Part shown: positions 5,073 through 5,836 of the stretch, one piece after another
Numbering within the stretch: the stretch's first letter is position 1
Layout: the number at the start of each line of letters is the position of its first letter
DNA from: Omnitrophica WOR_2 bacterium RIFCSPHIGHO2_01_FULL_52_10
Lineage (GTDB): Bacteria > Omnitrophota > Gorgyraeia > Zapsychrales > Zapsychraceae
Assembly: GCA_001805565.1 (NCBI GenBank)
Contig: MHGM01000050.1
Coordinates: forward strand, 1 to 5,836
Direction: 5' to 3'
DNA length: 5,836 nt
The notes under the pieces: generated by a model
Seen by the model: only the letters and a program-made list of their open reading frames with translations
What the model was told of the DNA's origin: nothing
Databases searched by the model: none
Position numbers and translations under genes: made by a program

Positions 5073-5836
5073 CCGTTCCTTTGAATTCTAAATGGGTAAG
5101 TAATGTTTATTGATCCGAGCAAAGTTCAGACGTCCTGTTATCAAGAATGCAACGATTCTAAAGTACCGGAATGTGCTAAAGCCCCGGGCTTTGGCCTTGG
5201 CTGCTTGAATCAACGAGTTCAGGCCTTCGAGAAGGCCATTGTCAATGTGCGATTTTTTCCATTGCACGACGCCTTCCCAGTGGGCCTTGATTGTGCGGGC
5301 AGCATCGATCATGGGTTGGATACGACTATGCGTTGCCCAGAAGTACCAGCGCTTGAGCATGAATTCAAAGAGTTCTGGTGTCGGCATTTTGTAAATTTCC
5401 TGAAAGTTTTCCCGGATATGCAAGGCTTTTATGGATTTCAGATTCAGGCGCGACATTGATAGTTCCTGGCGCTTTTGACGCTGAGCATTGGTCAGGTTTT
5501 TCTCGTTCTTTAAAAAGATGTACTTGGTTCCCTTGAGCATGAACTGTGTCTGAACCTCTTGCTTGCGAACCGTATCCACGGCAGTATTGATGACTTTCAT
5601 GATATGGAACCGGTCAAAGGTGATCTGGGCATTCGGCAGATTGTCCTTAACGCCTTTTATAAAAGCCGGCCACATATCGCAGCTGACGTCCGTGATCGTC
5701 TCTGTGCTGCCATTATGAGCCTTGAGGTCATCCGCGAACGCCTCGACGGTCTTTTGATCGTTGCCTTCGGCGATAAAGACAGTCCGCTTCTTGAGCAGAT
5801 CGACAAACAGCGTGATGTAATCATGGCCCCGGCGCC
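5073..5836 (-). mobile_element. ISL3-family insertion sequence, truncated by the window edge
   Basis: An IS defined by its ISL3-type transposase, running off the right edge. The end near mobA must lie between 5013 and 5087. The sequence CGTTCCTTTGAATTC starting near 5074-5075 (plus strand) loosely resembles the GGxTCTTT-like tips of ISL3 inverted repeats, so the boundary is placed there tentatively. An A8 run (5065-5072) sits just outside. The matching inverted repeat and the 8-bp target duplication expected for this family cannot be checked without the other end. Confidence 0.6.
5088..5836 (-). CDS. ISL3-family transposase, N-terminus outside the window
   Basis: The C-terminal 248 residues of a DDE transposase (DDE_Tnp_ISL3 type; full-length members are about 400 residues). 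The frame is open to the window edge. In visible numbering the triad appears complete: D12 in GHDYITLFVDLL (codon 5799-5801), D53 in DVSCDMWPAF (5676-5678) and E203 in IDNGLLEGLNSLIQ (5226-5228). The FDRFHI motif after the second D and KARGFSTFRYF after the E are characteristic of the family. The N-terminal zinc ribbon and helix-turn-helix are not in view. Starting the gene at the ATG at 5675 would remove two of the three catalytic aspartates and must be an artefact. The stop is TAG at 5088. No frameshift or internal stop is seen, so the copy may be active. Confidence 0.92.
   Translation of the reverse strand, partial: RRGHDYITLFVDLLKKRTVFIAEGNDQKTVEAFADDLKAHNGSTETITDVSCDMWPAFIKGVKDNLPNAQITFDRFHIMKVINTAVDTVRKQEVQTQFMLKGTKYIFLKNEKNLTNAQRQKRQELSMSRLNLKSIKALHIRENFQEIYKMPTPELFEFMLKRWYFWATHSRIQPMIDAARTIKAHWEGVVQWKKSHIDNGLLEGLNSLIQAAKAKARGFSTFRYFRIVAFLITGRLNFARINKHYLPI

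Noticed and set aside
5103..5459. A 118-codon plus-strand open frame in the IS
   Set aside because: It is antisense to the transposase catalytic domain, which carries the DDE motifs in the other strand.

Overview
This 5.8-kb window is a compact bacterial chromosomal segment in which every supported gene lies on the minus strand, so it is read from right to left. Minus-strand order: an ISL3-family transposase (N-terminus beyond the right edge), a MobA-like nucleotidyltransferase, tRNA-Pro(GGG), a small PilZ-domain protein, homoserine dehydrogenase (hom), threonine synthase (thrC), a standalone phosphopantothenate-cysteine ligase (coaB), and an ApgM-type phosphoglycerate mutase homologue cut by the left edge.

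The core (1-4102) looks like one polycistronic unit of five tightly packed genes. PilZ/hom overlap by 8 bp, hom/thrC by 4 bp (GTGA), thrC and coaB are 12 bp apart, and coaB/apgM overlap by 4 bp (ATGA). hom and thrC make the reactions on either side of homoserine kinase, but no GHMP-type thrB is visible. The ApgM-like protein belongs to the COG3635/TIGR02535-type group, which has been proposed as a replacement homoserine kinase in genomes without thrB, so the operon may encode aspartate-semialdehyde to threonine in full. The PilZ gene (predicted cyclic-di-GMP binding) and coaB (coenzyme A synthesis) are unexpected partners.

Upstream of PilZ is a 131-nt leader with a 10-bp direct repeat and overlapping inverted repeats that could form mutually exclusive hairpins. 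Before it stands tRNA-Pro, preceded by the best promoter in the window (TTTGCA, 17 bp, TATAAT). I see no convincing terminator between the tRNA and the PilZ gene, so the tRNA promoter may also drive the threonine operon. The mobA-like gene has a good ribosome binding site and sits about 75 bp from the transposase stop. The IS has an apparently complete DDE triad in view.

Organism: moderate GC, GTG starts at some genes, tRNA without encoded CCA, PilZ signalling and the hom-thrC-ApgM arrangement suggest an environmental, Gram-negative-type lineage such as Desulfobacterota, Omnitrophota or a related group. This is only an inference; the sequence does not settle the taxonomy. There is no CRISPR array, phage module or obvious defence system. 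The most notable content is the unusual threonine operon and its structured leader.
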